Notes: generated from the letters alone by a model not told the origin. 58,874 nt of DNA from Actinomycetales bacterium SN12 (GCA_002837415.1 PJCV01000010.1:1-58874), one strand, 5' to 3'. Shown: positions 1-8,097, numbered from the stretch's first letter. Numbers and translations: made by a program.

Positions 1-25
1 GAGCTCCGGGACCCAGGGGGCGAGG

Positions 26-1525
26 TCAGGGCTGCCAGGTGTGCACGGGCTCGCCGGAATGCATCCGCTGCAGGTAGTCATCGAGCATCCCGCGCAGCGC
101 CTGCGGCCGGGACTCGCCCGCCGCTTCCCTGGCCGCGACGTTCGCCCGCTGCCAGGTGGCGCCGTTGCGGCCGGTGACGCAGCGCTGCTCGATGATCCCG
201 AGATACCTCTCGCGCGCCGCGGGCGAGACGCCGTAGGCCTCGAGCCCCTCCTCGGCGAGTGGCAGCAGACGGCGCAGCACCAGCTCGCGAGGTCCGACCC
301 AGCCCAGCTCGGGCCAGTACAGCTGCGACTCGATGCCCTGACGCGCCGCGGCGTGCAGATTCTCGTGTGCCGCGTCGAAGGTCATCTGGCTCCACAGCGG
401 GCGCTCGCTGTGCGCGAGCGAGTGCAGCAGCCCGTAATAGAACGCGGTGTCGGCCAGGGCATCCGCCATAGACGGGGAGGCCGGCACCACCCGATTCTCG
501 AGCCGCAGGTGGCAGCCGCCGTCCTGCGTGTCGTAGATGGGACGGTTCCAGCGGTAGACCGTGCCGTTGTGCATCCGCAGCTCGCTGAGGTCGGGCGCGG
601 TGCCCGATCGCAGCGTCTCGAGCGGATCCTGGTCGGAGCTCTCCGGCAGCAGTGCCGGGAAGTACCGTGAGTTCTCCTCGAAGAGGTCGAAGATCGACGT
701 GATCCAGCGCTCGCCGAACCACACGCGTGGGCGCACGCCCTGATTCTTCAGCTCCTGCGAACGCGTATCCGTGGCCTGCTCGAACATCGGGATGCGGGTC
801 TCATGCCACAGCGCGCGGCCGGCGAAGAACGGCGAGTTCGCAGCCAGCGCCACCTGCACACCGGCGATGGCCTGCGCGGCGTTCCAGTGCGCGGCGAACT
901 CCTCGGGCTTGACCTGCAGGTGCAGCTGCATCGAGGTGCATGCGGCCTCGGGCACGATCGTGTCGCAGATGATGTCGAGGTCTTCCGCGTCGGAGGTGTC
1001 GGTGAGGGGAACCCCGTCGAGTCGCAGCTCGATGTCCTCGCCGCGCGCGGCGAGGATCTGCTGCCCGAGCATCTTGTAGCGCGGTTCCCTCGACAGCCAG
1101 CGCTCGGTGAAGTGCGTCTCGTCGAGAGTGGGCAGCATGCCGATCATCGCCAGATCGCTGCCTGCGCTGTGCGCGCGCTCGTCCGCGGCGGCGAACGCCG
1201 AGCTCAGCACCTTCTCCAGCTCGGCGAGGCTGTCGTCGCCGAGCGGTCGCGGGGCGACGTTGATCTCGACGTTGAACCGTCCGAGCTCGGTCTGGAAGGC
1301 CGGGTTCGCGATGGCATCCAGCACCTGCTCGTTGGTCATGGCGGGGTTGCGCTCGCCGTCGACGAGGTTCAGCTCGATCTCCATCCCCAGCTGCGGCTGC
1401 GATGCCTCCTCGAACCAGCCGTCGCCGAGCATGAGCTCGAGCGCCTCCAGCCCGCGCTGCACCTGCTCCCGGAACCGGGCCCGATCCTGCCGAGTGAACC
1501 GCTGCGAGCTGATGCTGTCTCCCAT
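26..1525 (-). CDS. Glutamate-cysteine ligase family 2 (GCS2) protein
   Basis: The 499-residue protein belongs to the GCS2 ATP-grasp-like family that joins a carboxylate to an amine; bacterial members include EgtA-type glutamate-cysteine ligases and YbdK-type carboxylate-amine ligases. An N-terminal GMEIELNLVDGE motif (about residues 48-58) and RFNVEINVAPRP (about 83-94) form the expected glutamate and metal-binding region, and SMQLHLQV follows near residue 200. Length fits the larger actinobacterial members rather than the roughly 370-residue YbdK type. The ATG at 1525 has no clear Shine-Dalgarno but has an AT-rich hexamer about 10 bases upstream, so it may be translated from a leaderless message. 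It is transcribed away from kynA. Family is certain; the exact substrate is not. Confidence 0.88.
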   Translation of the reverse strand: MGDSISSQRFTRQDRARFREQVQRGLEALELMLGDGWFEEASQPQLGMEIELNLVDGERNPAMTNEQVLDAIANPAFQTELGRFNVEINVAPRPLGDDSLAELEKVLSSAFAAADERAHSAGSDLAMIGMLPTLDETHFTERWLSREPRYKMLGQQILAARGEDIELRLDGVPLTDTSDAEDLDIICDTIVPEAACTSMQLHLQVKPEEFAAHWNAAQAIAGVQVALAANSPFFAGRALWHETRIPMFEQATDTRSQELKNQGVRPRVWFGERWITSIFDLFEENSRYFPALLPESSDQDPLETLRSGTAPDLSELRMHNGTVYRWNRPIYDTQDGGCHLRLENRVVPASPSMADALADTAFYYGLLHSLAHSERPLWSQMTFDAAHENLHAAARQGIESQLYWPELGWVGPRELVLRRLLPLAEEGLEAYGVSPAARERYLGIIEQRCVTGRNGATWQRANVAAREAAGESRPQALRGMLDDYLQRMHSGEPVHTWQP

Positions 1526-1661
1526 GCTGGGAAGAATATCCGCTGCGACTCGATCGTTGCCGCTGATCCGGTGCCCCTTGTCGAGCGCGCCTTCGCAGTG
1601 CTAGCGCGGGCAATTTCATGATTGTGACGACCGGCACGAAACTGATACGTTCCCAGCATGG
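1522..1661. promoter_or_regulatory. Divergent gcs2/kynA promoter region with matched start sites
   Basis: The same 12 bases, TTCCCAGCATGG, surround the start codons of both divergent genes (1522-1533 on the minus strand, 1650-1661 on the plus strand). On the kynA side TTGTGA (1622-1627) and GATACG (1644-1649) are spaced 16 bases and end 8 bases before the ATG. On the other side GATATTCT ends about 8 bases before the ATG. Neither start has a convincing ribosome binding site, which fits leaderless transcripts, common in actinobacteria. The promoter assignment is inference. Confidence 0.4.
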
Positions 1662-2512
1662 CCTCCGCCGACAATGAACGCACCCTCGAAGACGGCATCG
1701 TCACCGACCTCAGAGACCGGATGACGTACGGCTCGTACCTCGACCTCGACCGGCTGCTCAGCGCCCAGTATCCGGTCTCCCGTCCCGAGCACCACGACGA
1801 GATGCTGTTCATCATCCAGCACCAGACGACCGAGCTGTGGCTCAAGCTCGTGCAGCACGAGCTGGGCACCGCCCGTGACCGGCTGGCCGGCGATGACCTG
1901 CGCGCGGCGCTCAAGCACATCGCCCGGGTGAAGCACATCCAGGAGGTGCTGACCCAGCAGTGGTCGGTTCTCGCCACCCTCACCCCCACCGAGTACGCGC
2001 AGTTCCGCGGTGACCTCGGCAACTCGTCCGGGTTCCAGTCGGTGCAGTACCGCGCGGTCGAGTTCGCCCTCGGCAACAAGAACGAGCGGATGCTCGGCCT
2101 GTTCCGCGACCATCCAGAGAACCTCGCGATGCTCACCGCCGAGTGGGAGCGTCCCACCCTCTATGACGAGTTCCTGCGCTACGCGTCCCGGCGCGGCCTG
2201 CCGATCCCCGCGGAGGTGCTCGAGCGCGACGTGCGTCAGCCGTACCGCGAGCACCCCGAGCTGGTGGCGGCCATCCGCGAGATCTACGAGAACCCGCACG
2301 AGCACTGGGATCTCTACGAGGCGTGCGAAGAGCTCGTCGACGTCGAGGACAACTTCCAGTTCTGGCGGTTCCGGCATCTGCGCACCGTCACCCGCACGAT
2401 CGGCATGAAGGTCGGCACGGGCGGCTCGAGCGGCGTGAGCTTCCTGCAGCGCGCGCTCGATCTCACCTTCTTCCCCGAGCTGTACAGCGTGCGCACCGAG
2501 ATCGGCCGCTGA
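1658..2512 (+). CDS. kynA: Tryptophan 2,3-dioxygenase
   Basis: This heme enzyme opens the indole ring of L-tryptophan with O2 to give N-formyl-L-kynurenine, the first step of the kynurenine route. The 284 residues match the family length. The active-site segment FIIQHQTTELW places the distal histidine at residue 55, and FRHLRTVTRTIG places the proximal heme histidine at residue 240. Both are at the positions known for the bacterial enzyme from Xanthomonas. It is the first gene of a run continuing through the abutting amidohydrolase and kynureninase genes, so the three are probably one transcript. Confidence 0.97.
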   Translation: MASADNERTLEDGIVTDLRDRMTYGSYLDLDRLLSAQYPVSRPEHHDEMLFIIQHQTTELWLKLVQHELGTARDRLAGDDLRAALKHIARVKHIQEVLTQQWSVLATLTPTEYAQFRGDLGNSSGFQSVQYRAVEFALGNKNERMLGLFRDHPENLAMLTAEWERPTLYDEFLRYASRRGLPIPAEVLERDVRQPYREHPELVAAIREIYENPHEHWDLYEACEELVDVEDNFQFWRFRHLRTVTRTIGMKVGTGGSSGVSFLQRALDLTFFPELYSVRTEIGR

Positions 2513-3553
2513 ATGCGGGCGGTGACCTTCTACGACGGCGAAGGGATGCGCGAGGGCACCCTCACGCTGCGCTCCCAGGCCCCTGAGCTGCGATGGGCCC
2601 CTGAGCTGCGATGGGCCCCTGAGCTTGTCGAAGGGCCGGCTCCCGCCGGGACACCGCGCCTGGACGGCGTGATCACCGGTCTCTTCACCGATCACCACGT
2701 GCATCTCCAGCTGGTCGACCTGACCCTGCTGGCCGAGTCGCGACTGGGCCGGGTGGTCGACCTCGGCGCGGACCCGGCATGGATCGCCGAGGTGTCGGAT
2801 CACGACTTCGCAGATTCCGACCCGGACGGTTCTCCGGAGCGACGCCGACCGATCGTCCGGTACGCCGGCCCCTTCCTGACCGCACCGGGCGGGTACCCGT
2901 CGGATCGCGCGTGGGCTCCGGCGGGTTCGGTGCGGGAGATCCCGGATGCCGAGCACGCCGCCCGCACGGTCGATGAGCTCGCTGCCGACGGTGTCTCGCT
3001 CATCAAGGTCGTCGCTCACAGCGACGCGGGCCCCGTGCTCGACGACGACACCTTCCGCGCGGTCGTGCATCAGGCGGCCGTGCACCATCTGCCCGTCGTC
3101 GCGCACGCGGAGGGAGCCGGTCAAGCCCAGCGCGCGGTGCGCCTTGGCGCCACACGCCTCGCGCACGCCCCGTTCAGCGAGCGCTTGAGCGATGCCGAGA
3201 TCGCAGCGCAAGCGGCATCCGCATCCTGGATCTCGACCCTCGCCATCCATGACGGCGACACGCTCGCCCTGGCGATCGACAACGTGCGTCGCTTCATCGC
3301 CGCCGGCGGAGAGATCCTCTACGGCACCGACATGGGCAACGGCGATGCTCCCGTCGACCTTCGCGAGACGGAGATCGAGGCGCTGCGCGCCGCGGGTCTC
3401 GACGGGCTCGACCTGCTGGCATCCCTCTCCCCCGCCGACCCGCTCGCGAGCGGCCCCCTGCTGCTTCTCCTCGACGGCGACCCGAACCGTGCCCGCCGCC
3501 TCACACCAGCCGACATCGACACCGACATCCCCACCGACATCACGGAGCCGTGA
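2513..3553 (+). CDS. Metal-dependent amidohydrolase in the kynurenine operon
   Basis: The 346-residue TIM-barrel amidohydrolase has a full set of candidate metal ligands: HVH (62-64), Lys165 in LIKVVAH, His198 in VVAHAEG, His218 in LAHAPF and Asp273 in YGTDMGN. Its ATG directly follows the kynA stop, and kynureninase begins one base after its stop. The missing step between those enzymes is deformylation of N-formylkynurenine, so it may act as the formamidase; that is inference from position, because classical KynB is an unrelated fold. Residues 23-42 are encoded by a dispersed-repeat insertion that reads APELRW twice and then APELVEGP, a low-complexity loop before the first metal motif. Confidence 0.8.
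   Translation: MRAVTFYDGEGMREGTLTLRSQAPELRWAPELRWAPELVEGPAPAGTPRLDGVITGLFTDHHVHLQLVDLTLLAESRLGRVVDLGADPAWIAEVSDHDFADSDPDGSPERRRPIVRYAGPFLTAPGGYPSDRAWAPAGSVREIPDAEHAARTVDELAADGVSLIKVVAHSDAGPVLDDDTFRAVVHQAAVHHLPVVAHAEGAGQAQRAVRLGATRLAHAPFSERLSDAEIAAQAASASWISTLAIHDGDTLALAIDNVRRFIAAGGEILYGTDMGNGDAPVDLRETEIEALRAAGLDGLDLLASLSPADPLASGPLLLLLDGDPNRARRLTPADIDTDIPTDITEP
2580..2635 (+). repeat. Tandem dispersed-repeat insertion inside the amidohydrolase gene
   Basis: Two exact 18-base units (2580-2597 and 2598-2615, CCCCTGAGCTGCGATGGG) are followed by CCCCTGAGCTTGTCGAAGGG (2616-2635). The last unit is the reverse complement type of the CCCTTCGRC...CTCAGGG repeat seen between genes at 7521-7559 and 33127-33145. 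The reading frame stays open through the insertion. Confidence 0.8.
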
Positions 3554-3554
3554 C

Positions 3555-4787
3555 ATGACCGACACCGACATCACCGCCGACCTGCTCGCCGAAGCCCGCA
3601 AGCTCGACCAGGCCGACCCGCTCGCCCACCACATCGCCGAGTTCGCCGACGCTCCCGGCATCACCGCCTACCTCGACGGCAATTCGCTGGGTCGCCCGCT
3701 GCGGGATCTGCCCGAGAAGGCGGCGGCCTTCATCCGCGACGACTGGGGCACGCGCCTGATCCGCTCGTGGGACGAGCAGTGGATGGAGCTGCCGATGCAG
3801 CTCGGCGATCGCATCGGCGCGATCACCCTCGGCGCCGCACCCGGCCAGACTGTGGTCGCCGACTCCACCAGCGTGCTGCTCTACAAGCTCATGCGCGCCG
3901 GTGTCGCCGCGCGACCCGGCCGCGACGAGATCGTCATCGAGGCGGGCAACTTCCCCACCGACCGCTTCATCGCCGCGGGCGTCGCGAACGAGACCGGTGC
4001 GACGCTGCGCTGGGTCGAGCCCGATCCGGTCCTCGGCGTCACCGCCGAGCAGGTGGCCTCGGTCGTCTCCGAGCGCACGGCTCTCGTCGTGCTCAGCCAC
4101 GTCGACTACCGCTCGGGCGCGCTCGCTCAGATGCCGGAGATCACGACAGTGGTGAAGGATGCCGGGGCGCTGATGCTCTGGGACCTGTGCCACTCGGTCG
4201 GCGTCGTGCCCATGAAGCTCGATGAGTGGGGAGTCGACATGGCCGTCGGCTGCACCTACAAGTACCTGAACGGCGGACCGGGCTCACCCGCGTTCGGCTA
4301 CCTCCGCGCCGAGCATCACGGTGCGGTCGTGCAGCCGATTCATGGCTGGTGGGGAGCCGCCGACATCTTCGCGATGGGTCCCGAGTACGCCCCGGTCTCG
4401 GGCATCCGGCAGCTGCTCAGCGGCACCCCGCCGGTGCTGTCGATGCTCGCGATGCAGGGGATGCTCGATCTGATCGAGCTCGAGGGCGTCACCGCCCTGC
4501 GGGCGAAGTCGATCACGCTCACCGAGTTCGCGATCCGCGCGTACGACGCCGTGCTGGCCCCGCTCGGCGTGCGGCTGCTGTCACCGCGCGAGGCGTCGCG
4601 CCGCGGCGGGCATGTGACGATCGGGCACGACTCCTTCCAGGAGGTCACCAAGCAGCTGTGGACCGACGGGATCATCCCCGACTTCCGCTTCCCCGACGGC
4701 ATCCGGCTCGGGCTGTCGCCCCTGAGCACCTCGCACGAGGAGACCCTGCTCGGCGTGATCGCCGTGCGCGACGCCCTGCAGTCATGA
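3555..4787 (+). CDS. kynU: Kynureninase
   Basis: This PLP enzyme cleaves L-kynurenine to anthranilate and alanine. The 410 residues include the glycine- and serine-rich cofactor site GQTVVADSTSVLLYK (about 98-111), the WDLCHSVG aspartate segment (about 209-216) and the Schiff-base lysine in CTYKYLNGGPG (Lys236). The ATG at 3555 is used because it comes one base after the preceding stop and starts the conserved region; an open frame extends further upstream but only as the alternative frame of the amidohydrolase. The stop overlaps a possible ATG of the regulator gene. With KynA and a deformylase it yields anthranilate, for degradation or recycling to tryptophan. Confidence 0.96.
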   Translation: MTDTDITADLLAEARKLDQADPLAHHIAEFADAPGITAYLDGNSLGRPLRDLPEKAAAFIRDDWGTRLIRSWDEQWMELPMQLGDRIGAITLGAAPGQTVVADSTSVLLYKLMRAGVAARPGRDEIVIEAGNFPTDRFIAAGVANETGATLRWVEPDPVLGVTAEQVASVVSERTALVVLSHVDYRSGALAQMPEITTVVKDAGALMLWDLCHSVGVVPMKLDEWGVDMAVGCTYKYLNGGPGSPAFGYLRAEHHGAVVQPIHGWWGAADIFAMGPEYAPVSGIRQLLSGTPPVLSMLAMQGMLDLIELEGVTALRAKSITLTEFAIRAYDAVLAPLGVRLLSPREASRRGGHVTIGHDSFQEVTKQLWTDGIIPDFRFPDGIRLGLSPLSTSHEETLLGVIAVRDALQS

Positions 4788-5692
4788 CCCCCCACTCGCC
4801 GACACCCCTACTTGCTGCCGAGACCCCCACCTGCGAGCGTGAATACGAGGGGGTCTCGGCGCGAACTGGGGGTGTCGGCGGAGATGGGGCGGCCGTGCTC
4901 GATGACATCGAGGCGCGACCGGGCAGCACCACCTCGCTGCTGCGCACCCTGATCGGGCTGTACCTGCGGCCTCTCGGCGGCCGCATCCCGTCGGCCGCGC
5001 TGGTGCGGCTGGCCGGCGACCTGGGGATACCCGCGGCCCGGGCGCGCACGGCGATCACCCGCCTCAAGCAACGCGGCCTGCTGCTCGCCGCACCCGATGG
5101 CGGCTACGCCCTCAACCCGGCGGCGCTGCCCATGCTCGAGCGCGGCGACCGTCGCATCTTCGCGGTGCGGACCATGGCCGCAGGAGACGAGTGGCTGCTC
5201 GTCTCGGCGACGATCCCCGAGACGCGGCGCGACCTCAGGCATCAGCTGCGCCGCCGACTGCAGTTCCTGGGCGCGGGCGCCGTCGCGGCGGGGCTGTGGA
5301 TCCTGCCAGGACACCTCGCCGACGAGGCCGAGCAGCTGCTGGCAGAGCTGGATGCCCGCACCTACACCACCCTGTTCCGCACGAGCGACCCGGTGCCGGC
5401 CGAGCCCCTCGCCGGCGCCGCTGCGCGCTGGTGGGATCTCGACGCGCTGCGCGCCGAGCACGAACGGTTCCTGGCATCCTTCGCCGATCTCGAGCAGGCC
5501 GAGCCGTTCGCCGCGTACGTGCGGCTGATCGACAGCTGGCGGGTGCTGCCCTATGTCGATCCGGGCCTGCCGTCAGCTCTGCTGCCCGACGACTGGCCCG
5601 GCGAGCGCAGCGTGCGCGAGTTCGCCCGGCTGTCGCGCGCGCTCGCCCCGGCGGCTCTCGCCCACGCGCAGAACGCCGCGGGCGAGAGCTGA
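4784..5692 (+). CDS. PaaX-family transcriptional regulator
   Basis: PaaX-type regulators have an N-terminal winged helix, a central domain and a C-terminal domain, and usually repress aromatic degradation operons. The conserved region begins at TTSLLRTLIGLYLRPLGG, with the helix-turn-helix region following, and the C-terminal part holds ARWWDLDALRAEHERFLASF. Two starts are possible: ATG 4784 overlapping the kynU stop (302 residues) or GTG 4895 (265 residues), which follows GGAG and matches the usual family start. The longer form would encode a long inverted repeat as 37 unstructured residues, so I prefer GTG 4895 but give the longest span. Its position implies control of the kynurenine genes, possibly by an anthranilate-type ligand; that is inference. 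Confidence 0.85.
   Translation: MTPHSPTPLLAAETPTCEREYEGVSARTGGVGGDGAAVLDDIEARPGSTTSLLRTLIGLYLRPLGGRIPSAALVRLAGDLGIPAARARTAITRLKQRGLLLAAPDGGYALNPAALPMLERGDRRIFAVRTMAAGDEWLLVSATIPETRRDLRHQLRRRLQFLGAGAVAAGLWILPGHLADEAEQLLAELDARTYTTLFRTSDPVPAEPLAGAAARWWDLDALRAEHERFLASFADLEQAEPFAAYVRLIDSWRVLPYVDPGLPSALLPDDWPGERSVREFARLSRALAPAALAHAQNAAGES
4797..4880. repeat. Two nested perfect 12-bp inverted repeats at the kynU/paaX-like junction
   Basis: The outer arms CGCCGACACCCC (4797-4808) and GGGGTGTCGGCG (4869-4880) and the inner arms GCCGAGACCCCC (4817-4828) and GGGGGTCTCGGC (4849-4860) are perfect complements. Eight bases separate outer and inner arms on both sides, and the central loop is 20 bases. The element lies between the kynU stop and the conserved start of the next protein. 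It could be a repeat-type element, a transcript attenuator or an operator. Confidence 0.85.
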
Positions 5693-5704
5693 CAGGATCG
5701 AGGC

Positions 5705-6349
5705 ATGAAGAACTCCGTCAAGGCCGTCATCATCACCGGCGGCCTGATCATGGTGCTGCTGGTCGGCGTGCTCGTGTGGGCCGTGGCCCAGCGCGCGGAG
5801 TCCGAGAACGACCCGAAGCCGCAGGTGCTGCGCGAGGAGTCGCACGTGCTCGACGACGGCGGAGCCGATGCGGTGACCGTCGTGGAGTTCCTCGATTTCG
5901 AGTGCGAGGCCTGCGCCGCGTTCCACCCCGTGGTCGAGGAGCTGCGACAGAAGTACGACGGGCAGATCACCTACGCCGTGCGCTACTTCCCGCTGCCTGG
6001 TCATGTGAACTCGATGGACGCCGCGCTCGCCGCCGAGGCCGCCGCCCAGCAGGGTGAGTTCGAGGCGATGTACCAGCGTCTGTTCGAGACGCAGGCGGAG
6101 TGGGGCGAGGCCACCGAGCCGAACCCGGAGCCGTTCCGCATGCTCGCCGAGGAGATCGGCCTCGACATGGCCACCTACGACGAGGCTGTCGCCGACCCCG
6201 CCACTGCCGAACGCGTGCGGCGCGACAAGTCCGAGGGGACCTTCCTCGGCGTCGAGGGCACACCCACGTTCTTCGTCGACGGCAAGATGGTCACTCTCGA
6301 GAAGCGGGACGACCTCGAGAGGGCTATTGTCGAGGCGCAGGCGCGCTGA
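5705..6349 (+). CDS. Membrane-anchored DsbA-like thiol-disulfide oxidoreductase
   Basis: The 214-residue protein has one N-terminal membrane segment (about residues 8-28) and an outward-facing thioredoxin-fold domain. The active site is FECEAC (Cys67, Cys70) and the conserved cis-proline is in GTPTFF (Pro187), as in DsbA and actinobacterial BdbD-like proteins. It probably oxidises or isomerises disulfides in exported proteins. It follows the PaaX-like gene by 12 bases but has no obvious link to tryptophan breakdown. An inverted-repeat terminator candidate follows its stop. Confidence 0.88.
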   Translation: MKNSVKAVIITGGLIMVLLVGVLVWAVAQRAESENDPKPQVLREESHVLDDGGADAVTVVEFLDFECEACAAFHPVVEELRQKYDGQITYAVRYFPLPGHVNSMDAALAAEAAAQQGEFEAMYQRLFETQAEWGEATEPNPEPFRMLAEEIGLDMATYDEAVADPATAERVRRDKSEGTFLGVEGTPTFFVDGKMVTLEKRDDLERAIVEAQAR

Positions 6350-6350
6350 C

Positions 6351-6372
6351 GGGAGCGGCGGAGCCGGCTCCC
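6351..6372. terminator. Hairpin between convergent genes
   Basis: GGGAGCGGC and GCCGGCTCCC form a GC-rich stem with one bulge around a GGA loop just after the DsbA-like stop. There is no long T run, so the call rests on the stem and its position between two converging genes. Confidence 0.45.
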
Positions 6373-6383
6373 GCCAGCGGGTG

Positions 6384-6866
6384 TCAGCCGAGCTCGCGGG
6401 CGAAGGCCTCCACGTGCTCGCGCAGCCGCATCATGCGCATCTCGCGTGCGAGCTCGCGGTCGTAGCCCTCGTACGCCAGCGGCGGCAGTCGGCGCACGTT
6501 CGCCGAGCAGCCGAAGTTCTCGCAGATGAGCGTGCCGATGGTGTCTCCGTTGCGTCCGGCACTGCCCGCCTTGCGCGCCGAGAAGAACTGCACATCGTTC
6601 TTCAGCGTGACGTCATCGCACCACGAGCACTGCGCTCGACGACCGGTGCGCTGCTCGGTGCGCTGCAGCAGGACGCCGACCGGCTCGCCGTCGACCTCGG
6701 CGACGACGTACGCCCGCTTCGACATCTTCGGGTCGAACCAGCCGAGGTAGTCGAGACGCTCGAAGTCGATCTCGTCGAAGGCGGGCGGCAGGGTGAGCGA
6801 TGCGACTTCCTTGCGGGAGGCGTTGCGGAACGATGCGCGGATAGCGCGCTCGTCGATGGGATGCAT
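6384..6866 (-). CDS. FBP domain (FusB-type zinc-binding) protein
   Basis: The 160-residue protein has a C-terminal treble-clef zinc finger built from CSWC (Cys80, Cys83) and CENFGC (Cys115, Cys120). This arrangement is typical of the FBP_C family, which includes the EF-G-binding C-terminal domain of FusB-type fusidic-acid resistance proteins. Many actinobacteria carry one chromosomal copy without known resistance, so a role in ribosome or EF-G recycling is plausible but unproven. It is a single gene, convergent with the DsbA-like gene. Confidence 0.82.
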   Translation of the reverse strand: MHPIDERAIRASFRNASRKEVASLTLPPAFDEIDFERLDYLGWFDPKMSKRAYVVAEVDGEPVGVLLQRTEQRTGRRAQCSWCDDVTLKNDVQFFSARKAGSAGRNGDTIGTLICENFGCSANVRRLPPLAYEGYDRELAREMRMMRLREHVEAFARELG

Positions 6867-7175
6867 GGGTGTGCTTTCTGATCAAGGTGCGGAGCGGACT
6901 CGGCGAGGAGGGAGAAGCATCCTTCAGATCGGATGCCGGATACGTCGGGACACCGGTGACGGGAGTTCCGCCGCCGGATCGCTTTCAGCCTCTGCCGTCG
7001 GCGCGGGGCGCGCCGACGATCACCTCTCGCGCCGCGGGGGCGCACTCTGCAGACAACACGGCGTCAAGTGTACGCCGCCCCTCCGTTCACCGTGTTTCGT
7101 CGCGTGTCGGCGCTGATCGACGCGCGTCCGAGCCGGACGTACTCTCGGTTCATCCCGACCGTGAGGAGACCCACC
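6867..7175. other. Divergent intergenic region, no gene seen
   Basis: This 309-base gap separates the FBP gene from a small plus-strand gene. I see no coding frame with a plausible start, no tRNA and no strong inverted repeat. It must hold both promoters, but I cannot place them with confidence. A GAGGAG ribosome binding site lies at its right end (about 7162-7167). Confidence 0.6.
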
Positions 7176-7520
7176 GTGAACACGCCGCCGACCCGCCTTT
7201 CGCCCCTCGAGGTGCGCGAGCGTGCGGCGTGCATGTGCGATCACGGCGACGCGTGCTCCTCGTATGCACCGGGTCACGCGCTGCATCTGATTCAGGCTCG
7301 GATGGCGTCGGCGACGCCGCTCGGCTGGACGGATGCCGTCGTCGAGACGGCGGATGCGGCATCCGGCGTTCTGCGTCTGCGCACCCTCGACGGCGACCTG
7401 CTCTCGGTGTGGAGCGCCGGCGGGGCGGCGCTGGAAGCGCCCGCGGGCACTCCGGTCGCGCTGCATACCGCGTACGACGTGCTCGCCGTCGGCCGAGTGC
7501 TCTACAACGTCGCGCGCTGA
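7176..7520 (+). CDS. Small conserved hypothetical protein
   Basis: I do not recognise the family. The 114-residue protein starts at GTG 7176, chosen because GAGGAG lies about 8 bases upstream; the frame stays open further upstream but that stretch looks non-coding. It is soluble, with three cysteines in an ACMCDHGDACSSY segment (about residues 15-27) that could bind a metal or form a disulfide, then a beta-rich C-terminal half. Two copies of a dispersed palindromic repeat follow the stop directly. It is convergent with the copper-storage gene. Confidence 0.7.
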   Translation: MNTPPTRLSPLEVRERAACMCDHGDACSSYAPGHALHLIQARMASATPLGWTDAVVETADAASGVLRLRTLDGDLLSVWSAGGAALEAPAGTPVALHTAYDVLAVGRVLYNVAR

Positions 7521-7559
7521 CCCTTCGGCAGGCTCAGGGACCCTTCGGCAGGCTCAGGG
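7521..7559 (+). repeat. Two tandem copies of the CCCTTCG-type dispersed repeat
   Basis: CCCTTCGGCAGGCTCAGGG occurs at 7521-7539 and again at 7541-7559, a 20-base period starting immediately after a stop codon. The sequence matches the repeats at 2616-2635 (opposite strand) and 33127-33145. Such copies at gene ends often sit near transcript 3' ends. Confidence 0.8.
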
Positions 7560-7576
7560 CCCCATTCCGCCCGCGT

Positions 7577-7978
7577 TCAGGAGGCCATCTTCGTCATCGC
7601 GTCGCGCATCTCCATGCAGGCTTCCATGCACGCCTTGCAGGCCTGAGCGCACATCCGGCAGACGTCGCTGTGCTCGGCGTGTGCCTGGCATTCGTCCATG
7701 CACATCGCGCACATCGCGATGCAGGCGTCGAGCATCGACATCATCGCGGGCGCGGTCATGCCCTGCATCCGCAGCATCGAGCGCATCATCGTGCCGCACA
7801 TGTCGGCGCAGTTCATGCAGGCGACGCTGCAGTCCATCATCTGCGTCGAGCAGACCATGCACGCCTGCTCGCACGCGGCGCACGCGTCGATGCAGGCCTG
7901 CATGACCGACATGTCCATCATCTCCATACCGGACGTCTTCATCTCGGACGCCATCGCGTCCATCATCATCGAATCCAT
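7577..7978 (-). CDS. Cytosolic four-helix-bundle copper-storage protein (Csp type)
   Basis: The 133-residue protein contains 18 cysteines and 33 methionines. The cysteines are spaced as CxxxC and CxxC along predicted helices (for example ACIDACAACEQACMVC and CRMCAQACKACMEAC). This is the pattern of Csp proteins, whose thiols line a four-helix bundle and hold many Cu(I) ions. There is no signal peptide or Tat motif, so it is the cytosolic Csp3 type rather than exported Csp1. No copper exporter or CsoR-type regulator lies beside it. The methionine-rich N-terminus (first 26 residues) precedes the bundle and is unusual. Confidence 0.87.
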   Translation of the reverse strand: MDSMMMDAMASEMKTSGMEMMDMSVMQACIDACAACEQACMVCSTQMMDCSVACMNCADMCGTMMRSMLRMQGMTAPAMMSMLDACIAMCAMCMDECQAHAEHSDVCRMCAQACKACMEACMEMRDAMTKMAS

Positions 7979-8097
7979 CTCGCACCGCTCTCGTCTTCGG
8001 CTTCACGCCGGGGTCCTCAGACGGGGCTGGTCGCCCCGCCTGCGGCCAGGGTACGCCTGCCCGCGCCGCAGGTCGATGGCGGGAGTAGGGTCGCCCT

